A stretch of DNA of 64,000 bases from NCBI GenBank assembly GCA_020199775.1, contig JAIVJZ010000040.1, forward strand, positions 310,001 to 374,000. Reading direction: 5' to 3'. Made by a program: the position numbers and the translations under genes. The DNA is from Acidobacteriota bacterium (GTDB lineage: Bacteria > Acidobacteriota > Blastocatellia > Pyrinomonadales > Pyrinomonadaceae). The notes beneath the pieces were generated by a model. That model saw nothing but the letters and a program-made list of their open reading frames with translations. It searched no databases and was not told the origin of the DNA. This document shows positions 45,426 to 54,128 of this stretch, one piece after another; positions within the stretch are counted from its first letter, which is position 1; each line of letters starts with the position of its first letter.

Positions 45426-46763
45426 CTACAAACGGATGATGCGGGCAGAACTGTTCTTGCGCAGGTCGCCGCTGAGGGCGTTGCGCGTGTCCACGATGAG
45501 CGTGGAGAGCTTGCAGACGCGGGCGTAGTCAACCGTGCTGTGGTCGGTGACGATGAGGACGCAGTCGGCCGCTTTGAGTTCGTCGTCCGAGAGCGCGATT
45601 GATTGCAGGGGTTCGCCTGCGCTCTCGGTGTGCGCGTCGTCGAAGCGTATGCCCGAGACGTATTCGTCGTGATAGCTGACGTACGCGCCCTTGGCGCGCA
45701 GGCGGTCGATGATGGAGAGCGCGGGGCTTTCGCGCACGTCGTCAACGTCCTTCTTGTAGGCCACGCCGAGCAAGAGGACGCGCGAGCCGTTGAGCGACTT
45801 GCGTTCGTCGTTCAACGCGTCGGCCACGAGCGTGACGACGTGGTCGGGCATCCGCGAGTTGACCTCTTCGGCAAGGCCGATGAAGCGCGAGTCGAATCCG
45901 TGCTGGCGCGCCTTCCACGAAAGATAGTGCGGGTCGAGCGGGATGCAGTGGCCGCCGATGCCGGGGCCGGGGTAGAAGGGCATGAAGCCGAAGGGCTTCG
46001 TCGCCGCCGCGCGGATCACTTCCCAGGTGTCTATGCCGAGCGCGTAGCAGAGGCGCGCCATCTCGTTCGCCATGCCGATGTTGACGGCGCGGAAGGTGTT
46101 CTCCAGAAGTTTCGCCGCCTCGGCCACGCGCGCCGACGTGACCGGATGCACGTTCGAGACGATCTGGCCGTAGAGCGCGGCGGCGACTTCCGTGGAATCG
46201 TCCGTGCAGCCGCCGACAACCTTCGGGATGTTGTGCGTCTGGAACTGCGGGTTGCCCGGATCGACGCGTTCGGGCGAGAAGGCGAGCAGGAAATCCGCGT
46301 CGAGTTTCATCCCTCGTTCTTCGAGCATCGGCAGCAACACCTCGTCGGTCGTGCCCGGGTAGGTCGTCGATTCGAGGATGATGAGTTGGCCGCGCCTGAG
46401 GTATTTCTGAATCTCCCCGGCCGCCGCGAGGATGTAGGAGATGTCCGGCTCTTTGGTTTTACGCAGGGGGGTCGGCACGCAGATGATGATCGCGTCGCAC
46501 TTCGACAACTCGCTGAAATCAATCGTCGCGCGCAGCCGCCCGGCCTCGACCAACTCTTTGACGAGCGACGAGCGCACGTCGCCGATGTAAGACTCGCCGC
46601 GGTTGATCTGCGCGGCCTTCGCCTCGTCAACCTCAAAGCCCGTGGCCTGAAAACCCTTGTGCGCGAACTCGGCCGAGAGCGGCAAGCCCACATAACCCAG
46701 ACCGATCACGCCGACGTGCGCGCGCCGCCCGCCAATCAACTCTCTCAGTTCTTCTTTAATCAT
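45426..46763 (-). CDS. Nucleotide-sugar 6-dehydrogenase (UDP-HexNAc dehydrogenase, WecC/WbpA type)
   Basis: About 445 residues from the ATG at 46763. VGVIGLGYVGLPLSAEFAHK binds NAD; FSPERVDPGNPQF, AKLLENTFRAVNIGMANEMA and GPGIGGHCIPLDPHYLSWKA (catalytic Cys) follow, and LLLGVAYKKDVDDVRESPAL closes the UDP site. It oxidises the C6 of UDP-GlcNAc or UDP-ManNAc to the uronic acid. With WecB it would make UDP-ManNAcA or UDP-GlcNAcA. An upstream ATG at 46850 would read repeat DNA and is not used. Confidence 0.93.
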   Translation of the reverse strand: MIKEELRELIGGRRAHVGVIGLGYVGLPLSAEFAHKGFQATGFEVDEAKAAQINRGESYIGDVRSSLVKELVEAGRLRATIDFSELSKCDAIIICVPTPLRKTKEPDISYILAAAGEIQKYLRRGQLIILESTTYPGTTDEVLLPMLEERGMKLDADFLLAFSPERVDPGNPQFQTHNIPKVVGGCTDDSTEVAAALYGQIVSNVHPVTSARVAEAAKLLENTFRAVNIGMANEMARLCYALGIDTWEVIRAAATKPFGFMPFYPGPGIGGHCIPLDPHYLSWKARQHGFDSRFIGLAEEVNSRMPDHVVTLVADALNDERKSLNGSRVLLLGVAYKKDVDDVRESPALSIIDRLRAKGAYVSYHDEYVSGIRFDDAHTESAGEPLQSIALSDDELKAADCVLIVTDHSTVDYARVCKLSTLIVDTRNALSGDLRKNSSARIIRL

Positions 46764-46806
46764 GGAAAAATTTTCGCGTCCCCGTAGCTTGCCGGTAGAT
46801 AATGAA

Positions 46807-46841
46807 GTGTTTGATTTACTGAACGATGTGTTTGATTTACT
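46807..46841. repeat. Two 14-base direct repeats upstream of the dehydrogenase
   Basis: GTGTTTGATTTACT occurs at 46807-46820 and 46828-46841, a 21-base step, exactly three times seven. It lies 44 bases upstream of the ATG at 46763. Spacing by two helical turns would also suit a regulator. Confidence 0.75.
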
Positions 46842-46899
46842 AAGGGTCAAGACTAGGTGAGCCGCGCGGCGACTGTCAAGCAGGGCGCAAATTACCGCC

Positions 46900-47325
46900 T
46901 CAATTCCGCGTGTGGGGGCGACGCTTGAACCTGTCGAGATACTTCATCAACTCGCGCAGATAATCGAGGCTGTTCTGATAAGCGAAACTCGCGGCGAGGA
47001 ACGCCGTGTTCCCGGCCGCGACGACGCGCCCTTCCCTAACGGCCTGCGACATCGGCGCGAGCAGTTCGGTCAACGTGTGGTCTTTGCTTTGACGCGCGAG
47101 ACGCGTGACGACATCCACGCGTCCGGCCTTCACGTTCTCCGAGAGCGTCACCATCTTTCTGATGAGCGGCTCCGTGCCGTCGCGCGTGGTGATGATCAGG
47201 GCGAGGAGGCGAATCTCGTCGAGCGGGAGGACAAGATGATCCGGGTCGGGGTCGTCGCGCAACAGCGAAATCATACGCCCCCGCGCCTTCTCGCTCCGCT
47301 GCCTTTCGCCTTTCGTCATAGTCAT
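46900..47325 (-). CDS. Hypothetical protein
   Basis: A 141-residue soluble, basic protein. Recognisable segments are LVLPLDEIRLLALIITTRDG, KMVTLSENVKAGRVDVVTRL and AFAYQNSLDYLRELMKYLDR, and the end is basic (RFKRRPHTRN). I do not recognise a family. It is 137 bases upstream of the dehydrogenase, on the same strand, and may be its own unit. Confidence 0.55.
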   Translation of the reverse strand: MTMTKGERQRSEKARGRMISLLRDDPDPDHLVLPLDEIRLLALIITTRDGTEPLIRKMVTLSENVKAGRVDVVTRLARQSKDHTLTELLAPMSQAVREGRVVAAGNTAFLAASFAYQNSLDYLRELMKYLDRFKRRPHTRN

Positions 47326-47516
47326 CCCACCCGCTCCGCAAAACTTAGGCTGACAATAACCGCGCCGGTTTGCTATGTTATGTCCCTCGCACGATTCTGA
47401 ACTTTTGACACGCCCACAACGACTGATGCGCCACGCCGTTACAGATCACTCGTGATGAGTGCCGCACGGGAGTCAAGCAAGCACAAACTCTCGACGGCAA
47501 TAACGAACAATCACAG

Positions 47517-47538
47517 TTTCGCTGCAATTGCAGCGAAA
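47517..47538. promoter_or_regulatory. Perfect 22-bp palindrome upstream of the XRE gene
   Basis: TTTCGCTGCAATTGCAGCGAAA reads identically on both strands and lies 48 bases upstream of the ATG at 47586. The size and position suit a dimeric helix-turn-helix repressor binding its own promoter. The surrounding 260-base gap (47326-47585) holds no other gene. Confidence 0.7.
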
Positions 47539-47585
47539 GTCAAACTCATTCGTCGCCTCAATGTCCCATCAGGGGGTAAATCTTG

Positions 47586-47906
47586 ATGGGAAGTTCGCCC
47601 CGTCCGAGGCCGAAGCGACTGGCCGAGAAACTTCTGCAAATCAGACTTGCCCTGAATCTGTCACAAGACGCTATGCTTGTTCGCTTGGGACTTGATGCAA
47701 AGGTTTTACGCAGTGCCGTCTCAGGCTACGAGTTAGGCACACGCGAACCGCCTTTACCAGTGCTGTTGACCTATGCGCGGTGTGTCGGCATCTCAACGGA
47801 CGTGTTGATTGATGACAAATTGAATCTTCCCGATAGATTACTGAAAGGGACAACGCGCGAAATCGTTAGACACACGCGCACGCCCCGAACGAATCGCAAG
47901 CGTTAG
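47586..47906 (+). CDS. XRE-family transcriptional regulator
   Basis: About 106 residues. The helix-turn-helix spans roughly 10-75: RLAEKLLQIRLALNLSQDAM, LGLDAKVLRSAVSGYELGTR, VLLTYARCVGISTDVLIDDK. A basic tail follows. A TTG three bases before the ATG is possible. It stands alone on the plus strand with the palindrome at 47517-47538 upstream, which suggests autoregulation. Confidence 0.88.
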   Translation: MGSSPRPRPKRLAEKLLQIRLALNLSQDAMLVRLGLDAKVLRSAVSGYELGTREPPLPVLLTYARCVGISTDVLIDDKLNLPDRLLKGTTREIVRHTRTPRTNRKR

Positions 47907-47947
47907 AATTTTCAATCTCAGCGGGTGACGGGCGCGGCGACACGGGC

Positions 47948-48652
47948 TTACTTTTCTTTGATGATCAGCACGGAGTTAGTGTTCCCGTATTCGTCTTCTT
48001 CCGTTTCGGGGTTGGCGGGGTCGAGCAGCCAGTTGCCGTCGATGATGAATTTGTAGGTGTAGCGGTTCGGCGCGAGGTCAACACGACAGACCCATTCGTC
48101 GCCTTCGCGCGCGAAGAGCAACTGCGATTCGTTCCAGTTGTTGAACGAACCGGCGAGCACGACCACGCGCGCGTCAGCGTAGCCCTTCAACCTGAAGGTC
48201 GTGTTGCCCTTCAGGCTCGGCGGCGGCAGCGCGACCTTTTGCGCCGTGTACGCGCTCCCCTCGTATTGAAAGGTGAGACTGACGACGCGCCCTTCCTCGT
48301 CGCGGTTGAACGTGTAGCGCGTGCCTTCGATCTCGTCGAGAAAACTGCGGCGCGAGCGCGTGGCGACGAGCCTGCGTTTTTTGACGAGCGTGGGCTTGAC
48401 CCAGAGCGCGTCATGTTCGAGCGTCACGTCGAGCGTGGTGATGGGGATGACGCCCGCGCCCAACTCGTACCGGCCGGTATAAGTTTTCAAGACGGCCGCG
48501 GTGTCCACCTTCGCGCCGCTTTTCGCCGTGCCGCCCGCCTGCTGCTGCGGCGGCGGCGCGGTTGTGGATTGAGCTTGCCGGGTGGCCGTCGTCGCCTGCG
48601 CGTGGAATATCAGGGCGAACGCCAAACTCGCGAGAATAAAAAACCTCTCCAT
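47948..48652 (-). CDS. Secreted CBM48/AMPK-type glycogen-binding protein
   Basis: A 234-residue protein with a signal peptide (FFILASLAFALIFHAQATTA) and a Pro/Gln linker. Residues about 55-150 may be a small beta-barrel (TYTGRYELGAGVIPITTLDV). The C-terminal 80 residues are a CBM48-like domain (VVLAGSFNNWNESQLLFARE, RVDLAPNRYTYKFIIDGNWL), as in glycogen-binding subunits. It is just downstream of the GH13 enzyme and probably works with it on alpha-glucans outside the cytoplasm. Confidence 0.82.
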   Translation of the reverse strand: MERFFILASLAFALIFHAQATTATRQAQSTTAPPPQQQAGGTAKSGAKVDTAAVLKTYTGRYELGAGVIPITTLDVTLEHDALWVKPTLVKKRRLVATRSRRSFLDEIEGTRYTFNRDEEGRVVSLTFQYEGSAYTAQKVALPPPSLKGNTTFRLKGYADARVVVLAGSFNNWNESQLLFAREGDEWVCRVDLAPNRYTYKFIIDGNWLLDPANPETEEDEYGNTNSVLIIKEK

Positions 48653-48670
48653 CGCTCCGACCTCAAAAAG

Positions 48671-48778
48671 AAGGGGAAGGGGTAAAGGTTAAAGGGGGAA
48701 GGGCAAAACAATAACCTGCGTCAATTGTTTTTCACTTTCAACAGTTCCCTTTCCCCTTTACCCCTTCCCCTTTCCCCT
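48671..48778. repeat. GGGGAAAGG/GGGGTAAA-heptad hairpin (E18)
   Basis: The left arm (48671-48703) and right arm (48748-48778) are inverted purine-rich heptads of the GGGGAAA/GGGGTAA kind. It lies between the CBM48 and GH13 genes. Same family as E2. Confidence 0.88.
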
Positions 48779-48793
48779 GCGCTTTACTTCCCG

Positions 48794-50947
48794 TCAGTAC
48801 TGCCAGTTGACGTTGACGAACCCGACGCCGCTCGCGGGCACGGTGTAAGTGTGGTTCGCGCCCGCCTCCCAAGTGACGGTGCCGTTCGCGGCGATCTTGA
48901 TGAACTTGAATTGCAGCGTCTTCCCGGCGGGCACGCTCACGTTGAGGAACCAGTTCGGGTAGTTGGGCGTGAGCATCGGCCCGACGGCCGCGTCCCACGT
49001 CGTCGCCCAGTTGCTCAATTCGACCGTGTTGCCGGTGAGGAAAATGTAGTCGCCCGTCACGGTCGGCGAGGCGTTGTTGACGGTGAACGTGACGGGGATC
49101 AGTTTCGCCGCGAGCACGGTGAACCCGATGCCATTCGAGACCTGAGCCGAAGAGTTGGTGACGGTCACGTTGTAGTTGCCGTTGGCGACGACGGGCACGG
49201 TCGCGACGATCTTCGTCGAAGTCCAGGAGTTGACGGTCGCCGTGGTCGTGCCGAACTTGACCGTCCCGGCGGTCGTGCCGAAGTTTTTGCCGCCGATGGT
49301 GACGCGCACGCCGGGGTGCGCGACCGTCGGGCCGATGGCGCCGATCTGCGGCGTGGAGGCCGACTGCGTGAAACTCCAGACGGCGACGGTGTGCGCCGGG
49401 AGCGTGAAGTTCGCGACGGGGTTGTTGCCGCCCGTGCCCGCCGCGACGCTGATGCCGGAGCCGCCGAGCAGCCCCGTCAGGGTGTCGGAATACGTCCCGG
49501 CGGGGAGCGCGGTGTTGAGTCCGGTGATCTGGTACGAACTCGTCTCGTTCTTGTTGATGGCGACGAGGACGGTGTTGCCGAAGAACTTGCGCTCGTAGAT
49601 GTACACGTCGTTGTTCATCCAACGCTGCTGCGTCGAGCCGTAGCCGATGGCCGGGTTGTTGCGGCGCAAGGTGGAGAGGCGGTTGATGAGCGTGTAGGCG
49701 GTGGTCGAGGTGTTGAAGGCGTTCATCATCGGGCGGTTGTAGGGGTCGCCGCCGCCGGAGGTGTCGTTGTGCAGGTATTGCTCCGTGCCGTAGTAGATGC
49801 AGGGGATGCCGCGCTGCGTGAGGATGAAGGCGAGCGATTGGTGCAGGCGGTTGTTGTTGTTCAGGAGCGAGAGAAAACGCGTCATGTCGTGGTTGTCGAT
49901 GAACGTCACGAGGTCTTCGTCCCACGTGAAATTCGCGGCCTCGGCCGTGAGCACCGTGTCGATCTCGGAGAAGTTGGCGTTCGAGCCGAAGACGTTGCGG
50001 ATGGCCGTGTTGAGCGGGAAGTCGAGCATGGAGATGCCGCTCTTGTTGGTGTACTTGTAGGAGTCGCGGTAGAGCGGGTCGCCGGTGCTCGTCTGATACC
50101 ACTCGCCGAAGAGGAAGCTGTCGCCGTTGGCGTAGATCGAGTTGGCGAGGCTGTATTGCCAGCCCCAGGTGATGTGCTTGATGGCGTCGATGCGGAAGCC
50201 GTCAACGCCGTGCTGCTGGAAAAGTTGCGCGGTGGCTTTCATGTAAGCGTCAATCGTCGCGTGCTCCTGATTGAGATCGGCGAGGTTGAAGAGCGTGTAG
50301 TACTGCACCTGATAGCGGTCGTCCCAGTTGGAGATGTTGCCGTTGTGGTGAAAGTAGCCATTGGTGTCGTTGGTGTAGTTGCCGAGGAACGTGCCGTTGT
50401 CGTAGAGCGCGCCGAACTCGCCCGCGTTGTCCTGCGTCGAGTGGTTGGGCGCAAAATCGACGATCACCTTGATGCCGTTCTGGTGCGCGGCCGTGACGAG
50501 GTTGTCGAAGTCCGTCCACGCGTTCGACGCGCTGCCGGAATGCTCCTCGATGCGCTTGAAGTCGCGCCCCTGATAGCCGTGGTAAGAGGCGGTCGGGTTG
50601 CCGTTCGCGTCGGGGATGTTGGCGTTCAGGTTATCGACGGGCGGCGAAATCCAGATGGCGGTGACGCCCATCCCGGCGAGGTATGACATCTTCTGCTGGA
50701 TGCCTTGCAGGTCGCCGCCCCAGTAGGCGCGCCAGTTCGACTTGGTCGAGTCGTAAAGCCCCGCGCTCTGCGCCGGGTTGTTATTGGCCGAGTTGCCGTC
50801 GAAGAAGCGATCCGTGATGATCTGGTAGACCACCTCGCGCCGGAAATCCGCGGCGCGCGAAATGAAGGGCGAGAGAAAAAGGGCGACGAACACGAGCGCA
50901 CCCGCGACGGCGCGGCGCGTTGATTTTTTCATAACGGATTTTTTCAT
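48794..50947 (-). CDS. GH13 alpha-amylase/CGTase-like enzyme with IPT and CBM20 domains
   Basis: A 717-residue secreted enzyme with a signal peptide (GALVFVALFLSPFISRA). The GH13 barrel has GFRIDAIKH (Asp254 nucleophile), FLFGEWYQ (Glu282 acid/base) and FIDNHDM (Asp354). Phe220 in TLFNLADLN lines up with the aromatic residue 195 typical of cyclodextrin glucanotransferases. An IPT/TIG-like domain (ARPGVRVTIGGKNFGTTAG is close to this; about 510-590) and a CBM20-like domain (VTFTVNNASPTVTGDYIFLT, about 615-717) complete the CGTase layout ABCDE. Whether it makes cyclodextrins or maltooligosaccharides cannot be told from sequence. Confidence 0.87.
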   Translation of the reverse strand: MKKSVMKKSTRRAVAGALVFVALFLSPFISRAADFRREVVYQIITDRFFDGNSANNNPAQSAGLYDSTKSNWRAYWGGDLQGIQQKMSYLAGMGVTAIWISPPVDNLNANIPDANGNPTASYHGYQGRDFKRIEEHSGSASNAWTDFDNLVTAAHQNGIKVIVDFAPNHSTQDNAGEFGALYDNGTFLGNYTNDTNGYFHHNGNISNWDDRYQVQYYTLFNLADLNQEHATIDAYMKATAQLFQQHGVDGFRIDAIKHITWGWQYSLANSIYANGDSFLFGEWYQTSTGDPLYRDSYKYTNKSGISMLDFPLNTAIRNVFGSNANFSEIDTVLTAEAANFTWDEDLVTFIDNHDMTRFLSLLNNNNRLHQSLAFILTQRGIPCIYYGTEQYLHNDTSGGGDPYNRPMMNAFNTSTTAYTLINRLSTLRRNNPAIGYGSTQQRWMNNDVYIYERKFFGNTVLVAINKNETSSYQITGLNTALPAGTYSDTLTGLLGGSGISVAAGTGGNNPVANFTLPAHTVAVWSFTQSASTPQIGAIGPTVAHPGVRVTIGGKNFGTTAGTVKFGTTTATVNSWTSTKIVATVPVVANGNYNVTVTNSSAQVSNGIGFTVLAAKLIPVTFTVNNASPTVTGDYIFLTGNTVELSNWATTWDAAVGPMLTPNYPNWFLNVSVPAGKTLQFKFIKIAANGTVTWEAGANHTYTVPASGVGFVNVNWQY

Positions 50948-51065
50948 ACGGGGCAGACTCCTGTGGGAGACCGGCGGGCGTTGAACCCGACCGGGTGTGA
51001 GTTAAAGGAACAGAAGCGAGGACTGTCGAACTGCAATGCTCGTGGATGATACAACGCGACGAGAA

Positions 51066-51146
51066 AAACGATGAAGTAGGAACGATGAACGATGAATGAA
51101 AGCATTTGTCTTTACTTCATCGTTCATCGTTCCTACTTCATCGTTT
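51066..51146. repeat. CGATGAA-heptad hairpin with 36-bp arms (E19)
   Basis: The arms at 51066-51101 and 51111-51146 match at 34 of 36 positions with a 9-base loop (GCATTTGTC). It lies just beyond the polymerase stop codon and upstream of the amylase gene. The loop region resembles E8. Confidence 0.95.
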
Positions 51147-51148
51147 CT

Positions 51149-52939
51149 TCACTTCACCCACTCGTCGGCGATTTCCGTCTCGACTTTGACGGGGACGCGC
51201 GTGACGTATTCTTCGCCCGCCGCGCACATGGCCTCTTCCACCGTCCGCGCGATCTCTTCGACCCCGGCGGCGTCGGCCTCGACGACGATCTCGTCGTGCA
51301 CGATGTTGACGAGGCGCGCGGTCGTCTCTTTCAGGCGGTCGTGCAAGAGGCGCAGGGCGCGCTTCAGGATGTCTGCGGACGCGCCCTGAATGGGCATGTT
51401 CTTGCCGTTGCGCTGCGCGAGCGAGGCCGCCTGCCGGTCTTCGGCGTCGAAGTTGAAGCGCGCGAGCCGCCCGGCCATGGTGCGCGCCGTGCGCTCGCGC
51501 ACCGCCTTGCGCGCCGCGTCTCTGAGCCACGCATCGAGCCCGCGATAGGTCTGGAAGTAGCGCGCGAGGATGCTCTCCGCCTCGGTCAGCGGGATGCCCG
51601 TCATCATCGAGAAACGCTGCGCGCCGATGCCGTAGACCACGCCGAAGTTGAGCCGCTTGGCGAAATCGCGCTGCTCTCTGGTCACTTCTTCGAGCGGCGT
51701 GTTGAAGACCTGCGCGGCGGTGACGCGGTGCAAGTCCGCGCCCGAATTGAACGCGTCGATGAAGCCCTTGTCCTCCGTGACGTGCGCGAGGATGCGGAGT
51801 TCGATCTGCGAATAATCCGCGATGACGAGCTTGCGGCCTGCGGGCGCGCGGAAGCAACGCCGGTACTCGACGGCGTGCGGCACTTGCTGGACGTTCGGGT
51901 TCGTGCAGGCGAAGCGGCCGGTCGGCGCGCCGATCTGGTGGAAGTTGGCGTGGATGCGGCCGGTGACGGGGTTAATTTCGTTGAGGATGTTTTCGCCGTA
52001 ACTCGTGAGCGCCTTCTGGACGGTGCGGTATTCGAGCAGCACCTCGATCACTTTGTGCTCGGCGGCGAGCGGTTGCAGTTTCCAGTTGCGCGTCGAGTTG
52101 GGAAGTTCCACGCCGGGCAGTACGCGCTTGAGGGCTTTGGTCAGTTGGACGTGCGAGTCGAGGTTGATGTCGTTGCGCGTCGGGCCGAAGAAGGACTGTT
52201 GCGAAGACTCTTCGGCGAGCATCACCTGCAACTCTTCGGCGAGGATGGCGCGCCGCTTTTCGACGATGGCTAACTGCTCGCGCCAGCGTTCCTTGTCCAG
52301 AAAAATCCCGGCGAGTTCGAGGCAGGCGACGGGCAGCACGCACTGGAATTCGAGTTGCGCGACTTCGACGAGTTCGTCGCGCCTGAGCAGTTCGATGAGC
52401 CGCTCGCGCAGGGGGAGCATGAGGGCGGCGTCGCGGGCGGCGTATTCGAGTTGCGTCGCGGAGAGTTCGCCGCCCCAGTCGCTGAGTTGTTCGGACTTGT
52501 CCACGGTTTCGTCGAGGTAGCGCGCGGCGACGGCGGCGAGCGAGTGTCGATCCTCGGACTCGCCCGCCGAGACGAGTTGGCTCGCCAGCATCGTGTCGAA
52601 GATGCCGCCGAGTTCCGTGTCGAGTTGACGCTTCGTCCACTTGGCGTCGAACTTCGCGTTGTGCGCCACCTTCACGGGGCGCGGCGCGGCGAGCAACCCC
52701 CGGAGCGGCGCGAGCGCGTCGCGGTCGGGCGTGCCGTCGCCTTTGCGGAAGCGGTCGAGGTCGATGATGTAGGCCGCACCACCCGGCGCGGAGAATTGCA
52801 TGAGCCGCATGCGCCCGCGATAAGGATCGAGCGCGGTGGTTTCCGTGTCGAAGCCGACGGCGGCGTGCTCCGACAGTTCGGCGGCGGCGGCCGCGAGTTC
52901 CGACGCGCTGTTGACGAGACGATAGTTGGATGAGTCCAT
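51149..52939 (-). CDS. PolA-family 3'-5' exonuclease/DNA polymerase lacking 5' nuclease
   Basis: A 596-residue family A polymerase. The exonuclease domain has all four acidic sites: Asp31/Glu33 in DTETT, Asp98 in HNAKFD, and Tyr166/Asp170 in YAARD. The polymerase has motif A VIADYSQIELRILAHV (Asp375), motif B RDFAKRLNFGVVYGIGAQRF, and motif C VNIVHDEIVVEAD. The 5'-3' exonuclease domain of E. coli PolA is absent; the protein begins directly with the proofreading fold. It may be a second PolA used in repair or translesion work, or the only PolA. Confidence 0.92.
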   Translation of the reverse strand: MDSSNYRLVNSASELAAAAAELSEHAAVGFDTETTALDPYRGRMRLMQFSAPGGAAYIIDLDRFRKGDGTPDRDALAPLRGLLAAPRPVKVAHNAKFDAKWTKRQLDTELGGIFDTMLASQLVSAGESEDRHSLAAVAARYLDETVDKSEQLSDWGGELSATQLEYAARDAALMLPLRERLIELLRRDELVEVAQLEFQCVLPVACLELAGIFLDKERWREQLAIVEKRRAILAEELQVMLAEESSQQSFFGPTRNDINLDSHVQLTKALKRVLPGVELPNSTRNWKLQPLAAEHKVIEVLLEYRTVQKALTSYGENILNEINPVTGRIHANFHQIGAPTGRFACTNPNVQQVPHAVEYRRCFRAPAGRKLVIADYSQIELRILAHVTEDKGFIDAFNSGADLHRVTAAQVFNTPLEEVTREQRDFAKRLNFGVVYGIGAQRFSMMTGIPLTEAESILARYFQTYRGLDAWLRDAARKAVRERTARTMAGRLARFNFDAEDRQAASLAQRNGKNMPIQGASADILKRALRLLHDRLKETTARLVNIVHDEIVVEADAAGVEEIARTVEEAMCAAGEEYVTRVPVKVETEIADEWVK

Positions 52940-53045
52940 TAGAAAATTATACTGCCGGAATAAATGGCCTGACGGATTTCGACCGCAGGCGCGTGCGGAA
53001 ACTCTCGCGGCCGCGCGCGGCGCGCAATGTCGAACGCTATAAAAA

Positions 53046-53091
53046 AACGCGGGGGCAGGGATTCCGGCCTCTGCCCCCGCGTTCGTTCTCA
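53046..53091 (-). terminator. Strong intrinsic terminator
   Basis: ACGCGGGGGCAG and CTGCCCCCGCGT form a 12-base stem around GGATTCCGGCCT. On the minus strand the hairpin is followed by TTTTTTTATA. It would end the transcript of the GH19 gene at 53196. The rest of the 256-base gap (52940-53195) holds nothing else. Confidence 0.88.
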
Positions 53092-53195
53092 GCCGGACGA
53101 ATGACGAAACCGTGATACAGAGAACGACGGTCGGAAGTCAAGCCGGGGCCGGCGCGCGGACGCGCGACGCGTAGCGTGTGAATTATCGCGGCGAC

Positions 53196-53981
53196 TTAAT
53201 CACCGGATGTTGACGACGCGACAGAGCCGTCCGCCGCGCATGCCCCGGCGTCGCCCGCTTCAAACGCCGCGCCCGCCCCGGCCGTCGCCTCGGCCGGAAT
53301 CGTCGTGGTCGTGATCGTGGTGGTCGTCGTGGTTGGCGACGCGGTCGGCGCACCCGCCGCACCCGGCGCGGCGGCGATGGTGGCCGGGGTCACGTCGCCG
53401 TGCTCCTCGTCGGGCGGGACGTTCAAGTTCGCCGTCCCCATGTCCAAATCTTCGGGGATGATGCGCAGCGCGCGGTCGTAATATTTCTGGCGGTCGGCCA
53501 GCCCGTTGAAGCCGCCGTTGATCTTCTTGGTGATGGCCTTGAAGAGGCGTTGGTCGGCGAGGGCGTTCAGGCCGCGCGTGTCCCAGAACCAACCGGCGGA
53601 GCGGAAGGCGTTCGGCGGCTCGGTGATGAGCGTCGGGTTGTTGACGAGGTCGAGGCCGAGAGCCTTGCCGCAGGCGGTGTGGTTCGCCCGCCCGGTGATC
53701 TGGATCGGCCCGTGGCCTTTGTATTTCACGCCGTCGCCGGGCTGCGTGTTGCCGAGGTCTTTGCGCCCCTCGTAAGCCTTGCCCGAAGCGATCTCCTCGA
53801 AGTAGCGCAACTCGGCCGACTCGTGCGCGAGTTGCGCGAGGAAGGCAGAGGCGCGCAGGTAGTTGGCGATCTCGAACTCTCGCATGGCTTCGTTCAGAAA
53901 GGGGAGATAAAGTTGCCGCTTGGCGGCAGGCAGATTCGGCATGATGTCGCGCAACATGCCGTCGGTGATTTCGCTGGTCAT
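53196..53981 (-). CDS. GH19-type muralytic/chitinase enzyme
   Basis: About 261 residues from the ATG at 53981, which has an AGGAG ribosome-binding site. The catalytic domain (about 1-165) has LAQLAHESAELRYFEEIASG with the catalytic Glu pair, YKGHGPIQITGRANHTACGK and FRSAGWFWDTRGLNALADQ. It resembles phage-type class IV/GH19 lysozymes. A disordered Thr-rich tail follows (TTTTTTITTTTIPAEAT and AADGSVASSTSGD). There is no signal peptide, so it may be released by another route or be a prophage remnant, but no other phage gene is near. Confidence 0.82.
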   Translation of the reverse strand: MTSEITDGMLRDIMPNLPAAKRQLYLPFLNEAMREFEIANYLRASAFLAQLAHESAELRYFEEIASGKAYEGRKDLGNTQPGDGVKYKGHGPIQITGRANHTACGKALGLDLVNNPTLITEPPNAFRSAGWFWDTRGLNALADQRLFKAITKKINGGFNGLADRQKYYDRALRIIPEDLDMGTANLNVPPDEEHGDVTPATIAAAPGAAGAPTASPTTTTTTITTTTIPAEATAGAGAAFEAGDAGACAADGSVASSTSGD

Positions 53982-54068
53982 GGGGTTTTTGCTCCTGTTA
54001 GAGATGAAGGTCGAGCGCGCGGCCGCGGCGCGAGAGGACGCGAGGGCGATGTCGAACGCGCGCACTAT

Positions 54069-54121
54069 ATCATTATTTCACGGCCCCTCTCATCATCATT
54101 ATTTCACCGCCCGTCTCATCG
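54069..54121. repeat. Tandem 26-base direct repeat
   Basis: ATCATTATTTCAC followed by a C/G-rich half occurs at 54069 and again at 54095 (period 26), with small differences. It fills the gap between the GH19 and MFS genes. Confidence 0.7.
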
Positions 54122-54128
54122 CTTTTAT

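Noticed and set aside
48725-50686. A 653-residue plus-strand frame opposite the GH13 gene
   Set aside because: It is Val/Arg/Asp-rich with no domain and lies wholly across the CGTase-like gene, whose catalytic residues are intact.
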